Shown: positions 1-8,884 of the stretch, in pieces
Layout: each line of letters opens with the position of its first letter
Position numbering within the stretch: position 1 is the first letter of the stretch
Source of the DNA: Acidobacteriota bacterium
GTDB taxonomy: Bacteria; Acidobacteriota; UBA6911; JACQSX01
NCBI GenBank assembly: GCA_016211105.1
Contig: JACQSX010000010.1
Span: 276,913 to 340,912, forward strand
DNA length: 64,000 nucleotides
Direction: 5' to 3'
Translations under genes and position numbers: made by a program
The notes under the pieces: model-generated
Told to the model about the DNA's origin: nothing
Seen by the model: the letters and a program-made list of their open reading frames with translations, nothing else
The model's database searches: none

Positions 1-2716
1 CAACATTCAACTGAGTGTGGCCGTCCAGAAGCAGGAAGTTACGGTGACGTCCGAAGCGCCGAGCTTGAGCTTGTCTCAAGAAGATAACTCCGGCGCGCTG
101 ATACTGAGGGGCGCTGACCTCGATGCACTGCCCGATGATCCCGACGATCTAGCCGACGCGTTGCAGGCGCTGGCTGGACCTTCCGCGGGACCCAATGGCG
201 GCCAATTCTATATCGACGGTTTTGAAAACAGCACACTTCCTCCCAAATCTTCCATACGGGAAATCCGAATTAACCAGAATCCTTTTTCCTCGGAATTTGA
301 TCGTCTGGGGTTCGGCCGGATAGAAATCCTTACCAAGCCGGGTACGGATAAGTTACGGGGCCAAGCCTCCGTGAATTTCAACGACGAGAGTCTGAATTCG
401 CGCAATCCGTTTGCTCCTAACCGCGCCCCGTTTCAGTCCAGGCAGGTTGGCGGAAATTTGAGCGGACCCATCCTCACCAAGAAGCTCTCTTTTTTCCTTG
501 ATTTTGAGCGCCGAGAGATCGATGAAAACGCGGTCATTAGCGCCAGAATCCTGGATAACGACCTCAACATTGTGCCTTTGAGTGAAGTCGTGATCACCCC
601 CCAGCGCCGGACCCGATTTTCTCCGCGGCTTGATTTCCAAATCAATGACAACCATACCTTGGTGACCCGCTACCATTTCCTCCAAATCGGCCAGGAGAAT
701 GAAGGAGTCGGTAATTTCTCGCTGCGTTCTCGCGCCTACGATACGTCCGTTCAGGAGCATGAGATCAACATCACGGAAACCGCCATCCTCAGCCCGCGGT
801 TGATTAACGAGACTCGCTTTGGGTATGAACGCAGAGAGAACGACCAGAACGGTGACAACGCCCTGCCTGGACTGCGCGTACTGGAAGCCTTTACGGGCGG
901 GGGTCCTCAGGTCGGCTTATCATCTAACGCCACGGCTCGCTGGGATCTCCAGAACTCCACGTCATGGAACCCGGGACGTCACTCGGTGAAAGTGGGCGGG
1001 CGTCTACGGGCAATCCGTGTTTCCAACGTGTCTCGCTCAAACTTTGGCGGGACATTCACGTTTGGTGGAGGACTGGCGCCTCAACTGGACGTCAATCACC
1101 AGGCGGTGACTGACGACGGCGGCCAGCCGGTGCTGGTGCCGATCACCAGTCTTGAGCGCTATCGCCGCACGCTCCTGTTCCAGGCATTGGGAAAAACGTC
1201 CGAAGAGATTCGGGCCTTTGGCGGCGGTGCGACGCAATTCTCCATGGCGGGCGGCGATCCGGAAGCCGATGTTACCCGAGTCGATTTCGGAGGTTTCATT
1301 CAAGATGACTGGCGTCTCCGGAATGATTTTCTGCTCTCTCTCGGTCTGCGTTACGAAGTTCAAAACAACATCAGCGATAAGCTGGACTTCGGTCCGCGTA
1401 TCGCCTTCGCCTGGTCCCCGGGGGCGGGTCCGAGGAGTCGACCCAAGACGGTGGTCCGGGGTGGCTTTGGGATCTTTTACGATCGGTTTGGCGAAAACTT
1501 CACCCTGGAGGCCGAGCGCTTCAATGGGGTTCGCCAACAGCAGTTTATTGTCAGCAACCCGGACTTTTTCCCCAGCGTACCGTCGATCGCGGACCTGGGA
1601 ACTGCTGCCGGCCCGCAAACAATCCGGCGCGTAGCGGGCGGCCTGCGATCCCCTTACTCCATGCAAACGGCGATTAGCGTGGAGCGGCAGTTGCCGCTGA
1701 ATTTTACCCTCACCGCCGCCTATATCAACATGCGCATGCAGCATGTTTTGTGGTCTCGCAATGTCAATGCTCCGCTGTCTGGAACTTTCCAGCCGAATGT
1801 TCTCGGCAGCGGAGCGCGTCCCTTCGGCAATGTGGGCAACATTTACGAATATCAGTCCAATGGTCGCATGAACCAGAACCAGTTAATTATTGGGCTCAAT
1901 AATAGGTTCAGCAGGGCCCTCACGCTCTTTGGCAACTACACCTGGAGCAAGGCGATGAGCAATTCGGATGGAGCATCCAGTTTTCCCGCTGATCCCTACA
2001 ATCTGAGCGCTGAATACGGACGCGCCAGCTTTGATGTCCGTCATCGCTTGGTCCTGGGGGGCTCAGTAGGCGCTCCGTGGGGCATCACCCTGAATCCGTT
2101 TATCATTGCGTCGTCCGGGCGACCTTTCAACATCACAATCGGGCGAGACACAAATGGCGATACCCTCTTTACGGAGCGTCCTGCTTTTACCACGGATCTT
2201 GATAAACCCGGGGTCATAGTCACGCCGTTCGGGGCGTTTGATCCAAATCCCGCGCCAGGTCAAGCCGTGATTCCGCGCAATTTCGGCGAAGGTCCCGGAT
2301 TCTTCCTCGTCACTTTGCGCATCAGTAAGACCTTTGGTTTTGGCGCTGTGCCTGAGAGAAATGCCGAGCCCACTCCTGCGTCGGGTGGGGCGCCGCCTCC
2401 GGGACGATGGGGGGGCGGAATGCCTGCCGGCGGCGCTCATGGTGGAGGCGGCGCGCGGGGTGGTTTTGGCAGATGGGGAGGACCTAGCGCCGGCGCCAAT
2501 AGCCGGTACAGCCTGACGTTCTCCATTCAAGCGCAGAACCTGTTCAATCACACGAATTTCGGACCCGTGATTGGCAACCTCAGCTCTCCCTTGTTTGGCC
2601 AGTCCAACTCGACCCTGGCAGGCTTTGGTTTTCGAGGGCATGCGGGTGGACTTGAAGGCGGGATGATGTCGGCCGGAAATCGCCGCTTCGAGTTGCAGTT
2701 GCGATTTAGCTTCTAG
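1..2716 (+). CDS. TonB-dependent receptor (Oar-like), 5' end missing
   Basis: Outer-membrane beta-barrel transporter that would import a large ligand with energy from TonB/ExbBD. The frame is open back to base 2 (NIQLS before VAVQKQEVTV), so the ORF-track GTG at 17 is internal; the gene starts upstream. The visible start matches the end of a carboxypeptidase-regulatory-like domain, followed by a plug (YIDGFENSTLPPKSS, GFGRIEILTKPGTDKLRG) and a long barrel ending in the aromatic terminus ELQLRFSF. Near residues 790-830 (track numbering) there is a Gly-rich stretch (GGGMPAGGAHGGGGARGG), probably an extracellular loop. Substrate cannot be told. Transcription probably ends at the palindrome just downstream. 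Family call is firm; the Oar-like label comes from architecture. Confidence 0.9.
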   Translation, partial: NIQLSVAVQKQEVTVTSEAPSLSLSQEDNSGALILRGADLDALPDDPDDLADALQALAGPSAGPNGGQFYIDGFENSTLPPKSSIREIRINQNPFSSEFDRLGFGRIEILTKPGTDKLRGQASVNFNDESLNSRNPFAPNRAPFQSRQVGGNLSGPILTKKLSFFLDFERREIDENAVISARILDNDLNIVPLSEVVITPQRRTRFSPRLDFQINDNHTLVTRYHFLQIGQENEGVGNFSLRSRAYDTSVQEHEINITETAILSPRLINETRFGYERRENDQNGDNALPGLRVLEAFTGGGPQVGLSSNATARWDLQNSTSWNPGRHSVKVGGRLRAIRVSNVSRSNFGGTFTFGGGLAPQLDVNHQAVTDDGGQPVLVPITSLERYRRTLLFQALGKTSEEIRAFGGGATQFSMAGGDPEADVTRVDFGGFIQDDWRLRNDFLLSLGLRYEVQNNISDKLDFGPRIAFAWSPGAGPRSRPKTVVRGGFGIFYDRFGENFTLEAERFNGVRQQQFIVSNPDFFPSVPSIADLGTAAGPQTIRRVAGGLRSPYSMQTAISVERQLPLNFTLTAAYINMRMQHVLWSRNVNAPLSGTFQPNVLGSGARPFGNVGNIYEYQSNGRMNQNQLIIGLNNRFSRALTLFGNYTWSKAMSNSDGASSFPADPYNLSAEYGRASFDVRHRLVLGGSVGAPWGITLNPFIIASSGRPFNITIGRDTNGDTLFTERPAFTTDLDKPGVIVTPFGAFDPNPAPGQAVIPRNFGEGPGFFLVTLRISKTFGFGAVPERNAEPTPASGGAPPPGRWGGGMPAGGAHGGGGARGGFGRWGGPSAGANSRYSLTFSIQAQNLFNHTNFGPVIGNLSSPLFGQSNSTLAGFGFRGHAGGLEGGMMSAGNRRFELQLRFSF

Positions 2717-2738
2717 CGAACACCCTGGATGTCGGGAA

Positions 2739-2766
2739 GTAGAGGCGCGATCTATCGCGTCTCTAC
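2739..2766. repeat. Palindromic REP-like unit, GTAGAGACGC family copy 1
   Basis: 28-bp palindrome with arms GTAGAGGCGCGAT / ATCGCGTCTCTAC (one mismatch) between the convergent receptor and YncE-like genes. It belongs to a family with members near 22747, 23353, 39895 and 62703. It could fold in either transcript and help end both messages, though no T-run follows directly. Confidence 0.75.
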
Positions 2767-2790
2767 AAAGGGCAACCGAATTTTTTCACA

Positions 2791-2831
2791 CTCGCAACAA
2801 ACGTTATCGTATTTATGAATCGAGGTACTTA
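2791..2831. repeat. Solo terminal repeat of the 22376-22655 MITE-like element
   Basis: The 41-bp stretch CTCGCAACAAACGTTATC...GGTACTTA nearly matches the right end of the element at 22376-22655 and, inverted, its left end. No partner end or internal element sequence is present, so this is a solo end or remnant. It follows directly after ATTTTTTCACAC, which is the right border of another element family, so two repeat types abut here. Confidence 0.7.
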
Positions 2832-2852
2832 GATCCATGGTCCCGGAAGGTC

Positions 2853-3848
2853 TCATCGACGCGCTTCGTACGTCCAAATTTCCGCGTCTTGGTCTCCACG
2901 GTGTGGTACCGCCAAATACAATCGGTTCACTTCGGGAACAAAAACAGCAGTTCGTGCCCCGGGAGCGGTCTGAATTTTCGCGATCTCCTGATACTGGTCG
3001 GCCGAGTGCTGCTGAATTACATGAAGGAAACCTTCTCCGCAAGAAATATAAATGCGCCGCCGTACCGCATCGTAAAAGATGTCATCCGCGTCCCCTGCGA
3101 TGCTCACGCTGGTGATTACCTTGCCTGAGCTTGTGTCGAAGACAAACATCGTCGCGGGATGGCGGCATCCCACAAAAAGGCGGTGGTTCCCCTCATCGAA
3201 GGCCATCGAGTAGTTGCCCTGAGCGTTCACTTCCCATTTTGACATGATCGCGCTTCGCTTTCGGTCGATCACCACAACTTGTCTTTCATCCGGGATGTTG
3301 ACGAAAATCTTTGGCCCCAAGCTTTCCAATTGAAAAGACTCCGGATGACCGTTCAGCTTGATATCTCCTTTGTGTTTGCCGCTGCCCGCATCCACGATCC
3401 CCAGCGCTCCCTGACCATAACCGATGTAAATCAGTCTCCTGATGGGGTCGTAGCGAATATTATCGGAGTCCTCAGATAGCCGTATTATTTGAGTCAATTG
3501 GAAGGACTCCCCATCGAAGACCCTGCAGGTGCTGTCGCGCCCGCTCGTCACGAAGATTCTGTTGAATGTCGCGACGTAACAGACTCCGCGTGGCTCTTGC
3601 AGCCCCCCGATACTGCGGATCCATCGGCCCGTGCTGAAGTCAAGAACCTCTAAAGTGTTATTCCCCAGCGCTGCGACAAACAATCGCCTGCCCTGTGCGT
3701 CTGCGGCCAGGTGGTCGATGCGGCCCTGGACATGCGGTATGGCAATCTTATCCACCAGTTGCAGCGGGGGGCCCTCGCTGCGCTGGGCTTGGCTGACAGT
3801 CGCGATTGCGGCAACTACTGCCAAGATTAGAGTCCATACGTGCTTCAT
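2853..3848 (-). CDS. Exported YncE-like seven-bladed beta-propeller protein
   Basis: 331-residue protein made of YncE/YVTN-type propeller blades, e.g. RIDHLAADAQGRRLFVAAL and NNTLEVLDFSTG, with similar units recurring about every 40 residues. Such proteins sit in the periplasm or outside the cell and usually act as binding scaffolds; no catalytic residue is evident. The ORF track starts at 3920, but ATG at 3848 is preceded by AAAGGAGATCTC and opens a clear signal peptide (MKHVWTLILAVVAAIATVSQA), so that start is used. It is convergent with the TonB receptor, which could point to a shared uptake role (inference). Exact function unknown. Confidence 0.8.
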   Translation of the reverse strand: MKHVWTLILAVVAAIATVSQAQRSEGPPLQLVDKIAIPHVQGRIDHLAADAQGRRLFVAALGNNTLEVLDFSTGRWIRSIGGLQEPRGVCYVATFNRIFVTSGRDSTCRVFDGESFQLTQIIRLSEDSDNIRYDPIRRLIYIGYGQGALGIVDAGSGKHKGDIKLNGHPESFQLESLGPKIFVNIPDERQVVVIDRKRSAIMSKWEVNAQGNYSMAFDEGNHRLFVGCRHPATMFVFDTSSGKVITSVSIAGDADDIFYDAVRRRIYISCGEGFLHVIQQHSADQYQEIAKIQTAPGARTAVFVPEVNRLYLAVPHRGDQDAEIWTYEARR

Positions 3849-4019
3849 GAGATCTCCTTTCCCGTAGTGCAGTGTTAAATGCTCTTCGACCTCGTCAAGC
3901 CGAGTGGTAATCTCGTGCACGTCCTCCCTCTTTAAATATATTTGTGAGCGGCGAGTGTCTTGACACCAGTCTACTCCTACGCAACGGAGCTATCATGCCC
4001 AAAATTTTCTCTGTCCTTT

Positions 4020-5759
4020 TTACGCAATTGGCAACTGAAATATAAATGTACTCCCCTCGTTCGGTCTGCTTTCGACTTCGATGGTGCCACCATGCAATTG
4101 CACCAGGTGCTTCACAATAGACAAACCTAGGCCGGTTCCGCCCATTTCGCGGCTGCGGGACTTATCCACACGGTAGAAACGCTCGAAGATTCGCGGCAGG
4201 TCTTCTGCGGGAATTCCAATGCCGGTGTCTTTGATGGCGACACGAATTTTGCCTTCGTTCTTATGGATTTTGACATCGACCGATCCGCCCTCGGGTGTGT
4301 ATTTGATTGCATTGTCCAGCAGGTTATAAAAAACCTGTTCCAGTCCTCGCCGATTTCCTTGAACCGTGACTTCAGGATCGGAAACCAAAGAGCATTTCAG
4401 CTTCTTGTCCGCCAACGAGTTGTGCATTGAAGTCAGAACTGACTGAGCCACTTCTCTAAGATCGAGCGTCTCTCGTTCAAGAGTCTCACGCCTGGATTCC
4501 AGGGAAGAGAGCTGCAAGAGATCGTTGATCAGGGCTGATAACCGCGTGGCATTCTTATAGATGATGGAGTGAAACTCGTGTCGAGTGCGCTCATCCAGAT
4601 CCGCTTCTGACAAAAGCGTCTCGGCGTATCCCCGAATGGAAGTCAGCGGAGTGCGAAGCTCATGCGACACATTGGCGACGAAGTCCTTGCGCAAATTTTC
4701 CAGTCTTCGCAGTTCTGTTACGTCCTGAAACACCACGACCACGCCACTGACGCTGCTTTCCTTTAGGATTGGGTACAGGTTCACCGATACATCCTTGCGC
4801 AATGCCTGCAGTTCAAGTTCTAATTTCTGACTTCTTTTTGCCGTCACCGCGTGATGCATCGCTTTTTCCAGTTCCAACTGACGGACAACTTCGATCATCT
4901 TGCGCCCCTGGACCTGGCCGGGCAGATCCAGCATTTGCCGGCAGGCCGGATTGATAAACTCAACGTTTCCGTGTGGATCCATCATCAATACACCCTCGCC
5001 CATACCTTCCAGGATCGTCCGAAGCCGTTGCCTTTCTGCGGCGTTGTGCTGAAGTTGGGATACAAGCCTGTCGGTCATTTGATTCAACGCCCGGCCGAGT
5101 ACTTGCAACTCTAGCGGCCCCTTCATCGTCGTTCGGGCCTGGAGGTCCCCGGAGGCGACCGTTTTGGCTGTCTTAGCCATGGCTGCGGCGGATCTGGATA
5201 TCCCATGAGAGAGCAGATAGGCGAGCACGATGGAGGCAAGAAAAGCAAGGAAGCTGAGCCAATAGATAACGTGGCGGACTTCTTCCCTGGCGTCTTGGAT
5301 CACGGAAAATTCCAACGAAAGGCGTACGATGCCGGTCCCCCCTTGGTAGGTCCGAAATGGCACCGCCACATATACCATATCCCTGCCCAACGTGTTGCTG
5401 TGGCGAACCGACTGCCCGAAACCGCTGCGGCGCGCCTGCTGAACCTCAGGCCGAGCGTTGTGATTTTCCATGCGCGTGCTATCGGCGGAATTATCTCCTA
5501 CGACTTGTCCATCGGGTGAGATGATCGTGACTCTTCTTCCGAGCAGAGACCCAATTCTGTTCGCGAACTCCCGCATCTGCAAATCAGAGCCCGATGTCTC
5601 CAGCGAATTCTTGATCAGCAATGCTTCTTGTTTCAGCTCTTTGGAAAATTGCTCCACCAGGTATGGCTGCAATCGTCCCGGCAGTAAGACGTCAAGTGAA
5701 ATCAGCAACATCGCAGAGATCGCAAGCACTACTGAAAAAACTTGAAGCCGCAGCGTCAT
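4020..5759 (-). CDS. phoR: Phosphate-regulon sensor histidine kinase PhoR-like
   Basis: Membrane sensor kinase of 579 residues from ATG 5759. That start overlaps the phoB stop as ATGA, which implies translational coupling; the longer track start at 5819 would lie inside phoB. Order of parts: TM1 (about 6-30), a periplasmic sensing region of about 140 residues, TM2 (SFLAFLASIVLAYLLS), HAMP, a PAS domain (ILEGMGEGVLMMDPHGNVEF), HisKA with phosphoacceptor His in VSHELRTPLTSIRGYAE, then HATPase with NLLDNAIKYT, DTGIGIP and GTGLGLSIVKHL. All catalytic boxes are intact. The phoR name rests on pairing with the OmpR-type regulator and nearness to pst-phoU; the large periplasmic domain is more like Gram-positive PhoR/WalK than E. 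coli PhoR. Confidence 0.88.
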   Translation of the reverse strand: MTLRLQVFSVVLAISAMLLISLDVLLPGRLQPYLVEQFSKELKQEALLIKNSLETSGSDLQMREFANRIGSLLGRRVTIISPDGQVVGDNSADSTRMENHNARPEVQQARRSGFGQSVRHSNTLGRDMVYVAVPFRTYQGGTGIVRLSLEFSVIQDAREEVRHVIYWLSFLAFLASIVLAYLLSHGISRSAAAMAKTAKTVASGDLQARTTMKGPLELQVLGRALNQMTDRLVSQLQHNAAERQRLRTILEGMGEGVLMMDPHGNVEFINPACRQMLDLPGQVQGRKMIEVVRQLELEKAMHHAVTAKRSQKLELELQALRKDVSVNLYPILKESSVSGVVVVFQDVTELRRLENLRKDFVANVSHELRTPLTSIRGYAETLLSEADLDERTRHEFHSIIYKNATRLSALINDLLQLSSLESRRETLERETLDLREVAQSVLTSMHNSLADKKLKCSLVSDPEVTVQGNRRGLEQVFYNLLDNAIKYTPEGGSVDVKIHKNEGKIRVAIKDTGIGIPAEDLPRIFERFYRVDKSRSREMGGTGLGLSIVKHLVQLHGGTIEVESRPNEGSTFIFQLPIA

Positions 5760-6454
5760 ATGTCTTCCGATTCGGCTTCCCGAAAACGGTACCCGACGCC
5801 GCGCACCGTCTCGATCCATTCCCCTAAGGTCCCCAACTTGTTGCGCAGCCGCTGGATATGCGTGTCAACAGTGCGAGTTCCACCCTCGTATCGATATCCC
5901 CAAACCTCCGAGAGCAAATCCTCCCTTCGCGCAACCTTGCCGCGTTGTCGGCTCAAATATTCCAACAACTTGAATTCAATGAGAGTGAGATCAACGGCTT
6001 GGTTGTGCAAATAGACCCGATGGCTGTCGGAATCAATGGTCAGCGGCCCGAGGACCAGGGGAGCGCGCGAAGGTCCCCGGCCCTCCATGCGCCGCAGAAT
6101 CGCCCGCACTCGCAACACCAGCTCTCGCGGGCTGAAAGGTTTGGACACGTAGTCGTCAGCTCCCAGCTCCAGACCAAGAATGCGGTCCCTCTCGCCACTT
6201 CTGGCCGTGAGAATCAAAACGGGAAGGTCTTGGGTTGCCTCCTGGAGCTTGAGTCGCTTGCAGATCTCAATGCCATCCATGTCGGGCAGCATGAGATCGA
6301 GAATCACGAGTGAAGGTCGACTTTTGCGAATGGATTCCAGCGCGGTGAACGCCTGGTGACAGACATCGGTGTGAAAGCCGGCGCGTGAAAGATGGAAACC
6401 GATTAATTCAGCGATGTCCTTCTCGTCCTCGACAATCAGGATGCGATTTGCCAT
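5756..6454 (-). CDS. phoB: OmpR-family response regulator PhoB-like
   Basis: 232-residue DNA-binding response regulator. The receiver domain (about 1-120) shows the acidic pocket in ILIVEDEKD, the phosphoacceptor Asp in SLVILDLMLPDMDG and the conserved Lys in YVSKPFSPREL. The C-terminal winged helix (about 135-230) includes LTLIEFKLLEYL and VDTHIQRLRNKLG. Its stop overlaps the start of phoR. It probably acts at the Pho-box in front of pstS about 3 kb away; that link is inferred from sequence type and proximity. The SD is weak (TTCGGGACA before ATG). Confidence 0.9.
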   Translation of the reverse strand: MANRILIVEDEKDIAELIGFHLSRAGFHTDVCHQAFTALESIRKSRPSLVILDLMLPDMDGIEICKRLKLQEATQDLPVLILTARSGERDRILGLELGADDYVSKPFSPRELVLRVRAILRRMEGRGPSRAPLVLGPLTIDSDSHRVYLHNQAVDLTLIEFKLLEYLSRQRGKVARREDLLSEVWGYRYEGGTRTVDTHIQRLRNKLGTLGEWIETVRGVGYRFREAESEDI

Positions 6455-6514
6455 TGTCCCGAAAATGCAGAGCGCTGGGATCGGTTTGCCGTAATCGCAG
6501 TGTCTTCTTAACCG

Positions 6515-6546
6515 ATCTTACCAAATTCATTCTAGCTTTATGTCAA
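6515..6546 (-). promoter_or_regulatory. Possible phoBR promoter
   Basis: Minus-strand TTGACA lies at 6546-6541 and an extended -10 TGGTAAGAT at 6523-6515, upstream of phoB. The spacer to TAAGAT is 20 bp, longer than ideal, so support is moderate. No repeat matching the pstS Pho-box was seen here. Confidence 0.35.
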
Positions 6547-6595
6547 ACCTGCGCAAAAACAGTTGGCTTTCTGAAAAGAAGAAAGAGCTGATTGA

Positions 6596-6853
6596 CTACG
6601 ATCTCTTCAAGATATCGTGGGTTCCGATCCTCATAAGGACGAATGCATCATCGATGATTTGGAAGGTGAAACGGTAATTCTTGGCAACCCTGGCTTCCCA
6701 GACGTTCTGGAAACCCTCCATCTTTCTGATTCTCAAAGAGCGGTGGCGGGGATTGTCCAGAAGTAACCTGAGCTGCTTGTCGGTGCGGCGCTGGATTTCA
6801 GCAGGCAAACCTGCGTAATCGCGCAGGAACCGTGGCCCATACACGATTCTCAT
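6596..6853 (-). CDS. RelE/ParE-superfamily toxin
   Basis: 85-residue basic protein with the RelE-fold layout: FLRDYAGLPAEIQRRTDKQL helices, then LRIRKMEGFQNVWEARVAKNYRF and the strand FVLMRIGTHDILKRS. RelE-type toxins are ribosome-dependent mRNA endonucleases neutralised by a cognate antitoxin; ParE members target gyrase instead, and the sequence alone does not settle which applies. Its ATG overlaps the stop of the upstream antitoxin (ATGA), the usual antitoxin-first order. Full length for the family and no disruption visible. Confidence 0.8.
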   Translation of the reverse strand: MRIVYGPRFLRDYAGLPAEIQRRTDKQLRLLLDNPRHRSLRIRKMEGFQNVWEARVAKNYRFTFQIIDDAFVLMRIGTHDILKRS

Positions 6854-7302
6854 GCTTTTGCCCTAAGATGCTTCGCTCCCTCATGAAGGCTGGCAATAAG
6901 CTCCTCGGCGTTTGTAAAAGGCCCGACCCTTTTGCCTGCCTTCAATTCTGTTGCAGCTTCCCGTTCCCCCTTCTGCCACTCCTCGGTCCACCACCAGATC
7001 TGGTCCTTGTCGATCAGTGCGGTCTTTGCTGCGATCTTTGCTTCTTCCAGAGTTAGGCCTTCCGACCGGATGGGCTCTTTCCTGATCTTCTCAATCTTCT
7101 TTTTGGCCTTCATTAGAATGTTCTGTTCGCGAGCAGTCAGTCTTGCCGCTGGAGCCTTTTCTGTCAGGCGCTTTGGGACAAGCACGATTTTGCCCCTTTC
7201 CACTTCCGCCTCAAGCAGATCACCCACTTCCAGGTTGAGGTCGTCAAAGACTTCCTTGGGAATGGTGATCTGATGCTTGGGGCCGACTTTGGTCGTAGCC
7301 AC
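6850..7302 (-). CDS. SpoVT/AbrB-domain antitoxin
   Basis: Antitoxin for the overlapping RelE-like toxin. The N-terminal 45 residues form a swapped-hairpin AbrB DNA-binding domain (KVGPKHQITIPKEVFDDLNL, VGDLLEAEVERGKIVLVPKR). The rest is a long, charged helical tail (about 100 residues) that presumably wraps the toxin. The track starts at GTG 7332, but GTG 7302 has a strong AAGGAGG six bases upstream and yields the typical N-terminus (V/M)ATTKVGPKHQ, so 150 residues are annotated. A sigma70-like promoter overlapped by a palindrome lies upstream, consistent with autorepression. At 150 residues it is longer than most AbrB-type antitoxins. Confidence 0.8.
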   Translation of the reverse strand: MATTKVGPKHQITIPKEVFDDLNLEVGDLLEAEVERGKIVLVPKRLTEKAPAARLTAREQNILMKAKKKIEKIRKEPIRSEGLTLEEAKIAAKTALIDKDQIWWWTEEWQKGEREAATELKAGKRVGPFTNAEELIASLHEGAKHLRAKA

Positions 7303-7372
7303 CAGCGTCCTCCTTGGTTGGGTGCTAGTCACTAAATCTTTGATGAGAGGTTTTTAAACACAATATTCTTAC

Positions 7373-7389
7373 TTCCTTACTGTAAGGAA
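7373..7389 (-). promoter_or_regulatory. Palindromic operator of the toxin-antitoxin pair
   Basis: 17-bp palindrome TTCCTTAC-T-GTAAGGAA with perfect 8-bp arms. It begins at the last base of the minus-strand -10 box (7394-7389) and covers the transcription start zone. This is the expected place for an antitoxin-bound repressor site. Confidence 0.6.
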
Positions 7390-7417
7390 TACTAACCGCC
7401 AAGAGAAATGTTGTCAA
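7389..7417 (-). promoter_or_regulatory. Sigma70-type promoter of the toxin-antitoxin operon
   Basis: On the minus strand, perfect TTGACA (7417-7412), a 17-bp spacer and TAGTAT (7394-7389). The predicted start is about 80 bases ahead of the GTG of the antitoxin. It is one of the best core promoters in the window. Confidence 0.6.
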
Positions 7418-7459
7418 GTCTAGGTCGATTGAGTGTTGCAAGCGAATAGAAATTTCCTC

Positions 7460-7499
7460 CTTTGATTGAGAGCAACCACAGTGGTTCTCTTTTGATCAA
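7460..7499. repeat. Imperfect hairpin downstream of glgC
   Basis: Inverted repeat TTTGATTGAGAGCAACCAC / GTGGTTCTCTTTTGATCAA with a one-base loop. It sits 115-155 bases beyond the glgC stop and could end that transcript, although the minus strand lacks a good T-run. The rest of 7418-7615 shows nothing recognisable. Confidence 0.4.
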
Positions 7500-7615
7500 G
7501 GGGGAAGGATAACCGGTAATAGGGCCTGTGCGAAGGTGGGAAGCTGGCGTCGCACCTCTCAATCATTCGGGTTAAATCCGCAAGACCGCCTGACCCACCT
7601 TGTCGTTACCTGTGC

Positions 7616-8884
7616 TTATATCTCCGTTCCGTCGGGCAATACCGCGCCCTTGGGAATCACCGCGATCCCGTCACGGATGTAGTAGTTAGGACCCTCGCAG
7701 TCGGCAGAGTGCGAGTGATCGCGGATTTTCACGCCCTCTCCAATTCTGGCGTCTTTATCAATAATGGCGTTCTGAATGTTGCAATCTTTACCGATCCCCA
7801 TTCGGATCTTGGTGTGACGATCGGGTCTTTCGTAATAATCCGCTCCCATTAACAAAGTCCTTCGCAAGTTGGCGCCCTCTGCAATCACAGATCTTACTCC
7901 CAGAACGCTTTGCTCGATGGAGGAACCGCTGACGATACAACCGTCTGAAATGATGGACCGCAACACTTTACAACTGTGAATCCTGGATGGGGGCAGAAAA
8001 CGCGGATGTGTGAAAATCGGCGCCTTGGTGTCAAACAGGTCGAAGCATGGAATGTCCTCCGTCAAATCCAGATGGGCCTGAAAAAAACTCTTAATGGTAC
8101 CGATGTCTTCCCAGTATCCATCGAACGGGTAAGCAAACGCCCTAAAACTGCCGATTGCGCTCGGGATGATGTCATGACCAAAGTCCACCATTTTCGAGTC
8201 CCGCAATAACTGGTCCAAGATGCTCTGTTCAAACAGATAAATACCCATCGAGGCCAAAATGCTTTTACCAGGAGCCGTTATTCCAAAGCGCCTCATGAAG
8301 GCGGCAGGAGATTGCATCTGTTCGATATCCTTCCTGTCCTGGGGTTTCTCACGGAAGGAGACAATTTGTCCCCGCTCATCGACCTTCAAAACTCCGAAAG
8401 ATGACGCGCGCGACACAGGTATGGGGAGAACCGCCACGCTGATGTCTGCTCTGTTCGCAATATGTTGAGTATGTAAGAGTCTGTAATCCATCCGGTAGAG
8501 CTGATCTCCGGAAAGAATCAGGATGTGCTTGGGATCCTCAGAAAGAATATGTGTTAAGGTCTGACGTACGGCGTCGGCGGTTCCCTGGAACCATTCCAGG
8601 TTTTCCATTGTCTGCTCGGCCGCCAATATCTCCACGAATCCGCGAGAGAAAATACCAAGATTATAGGTTTGGGCGATGTGGCGGTTTAGAGACGCCGAGT
8701 TGAACTGGGTCAAAACAAAGATTCGGGAGACCTCCGAATGGATGCAGTTACTAATGGGAAGATCAACGATCCGATACTTTCCAGCGAAGGGAACTGCCGG
8801 TTTGGATCGCACCAGGGTCAGTGGCAATAAACGGGTTCCCCTTCCTCCACCCAGCACGACTCCAACAACATCTCGCATGGTCAC
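7616..8884 (-). CDS. glgC: Glucose-1-phosphate adenylyltransferase (ADP-glucose pyrophosphorylase)
   Basis: Cytoplasmic enzyme making ADP-glucose from glucose-1-phosphate and ATP, the committed step of bacterial glycogen synthesis. The N-terminal nucleotidyltransferase signature VLGGGRGTRLLPLT is intact, followed by SKPAVPFAGKYRIVDLPISN, the substrate region GTADAVRQT and the motif YWEDIGTI; the C-terminal third is a left-handed beta-helix of hexapeptide type. 422 residues is normal. GTG 8884 is the track start and ATG 8878 is equally possible; neither has a clear SD. It is divergent from pstS. Placement beside the phosphate regulon may be coincidental, though glycogen and phosphate stress are often linked (inference). 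Confidence 0.95.
   Translation of the reverse strand: MTMRDVVGVVLGGGRGTRLLPLTLVRSKPAVPFAGKYRIVDLPISNCIHSEVSRIFVLTQFNSASLNRHIAQTYNLGIFSRGFVEILAAEQTMENLEWFQGTADAVRQTLTHILSEDPKHILILSGDQLYRMDYRLLHTQHIANRADISVAVLPIPVSRASSFGVLKVDERGQIVSFREKPQDRKDIEQMQSPAAFMRRFGITAPGKSILASMGIYLFEQSILDQLLRDSKMVDFGHDIIPSAIGSFRAFAYPFDGYWEDIGTIKSFFQAHLDLTEDIPCFDLFDTKAPIFTHPRFLPPSRIHSCKVLRSIISDGCIVSGSSIEQSVLGVRSVIAEGANLRRTLLMGADYYERPDRHTKIRMGIGKDCNIQNAIIDKDARIGEGVKIRDHSHSADCEGPNYYIRDGIAVIPKGAVLPDGTEI

Noticed and set aside
2326-2520. Gly-rich stretch of the first receptor as a possible frameshift or silk-like insertion
   Set aside because: The frame is intact on both sides and Gly-rich loops are known in Oar-like receptors.
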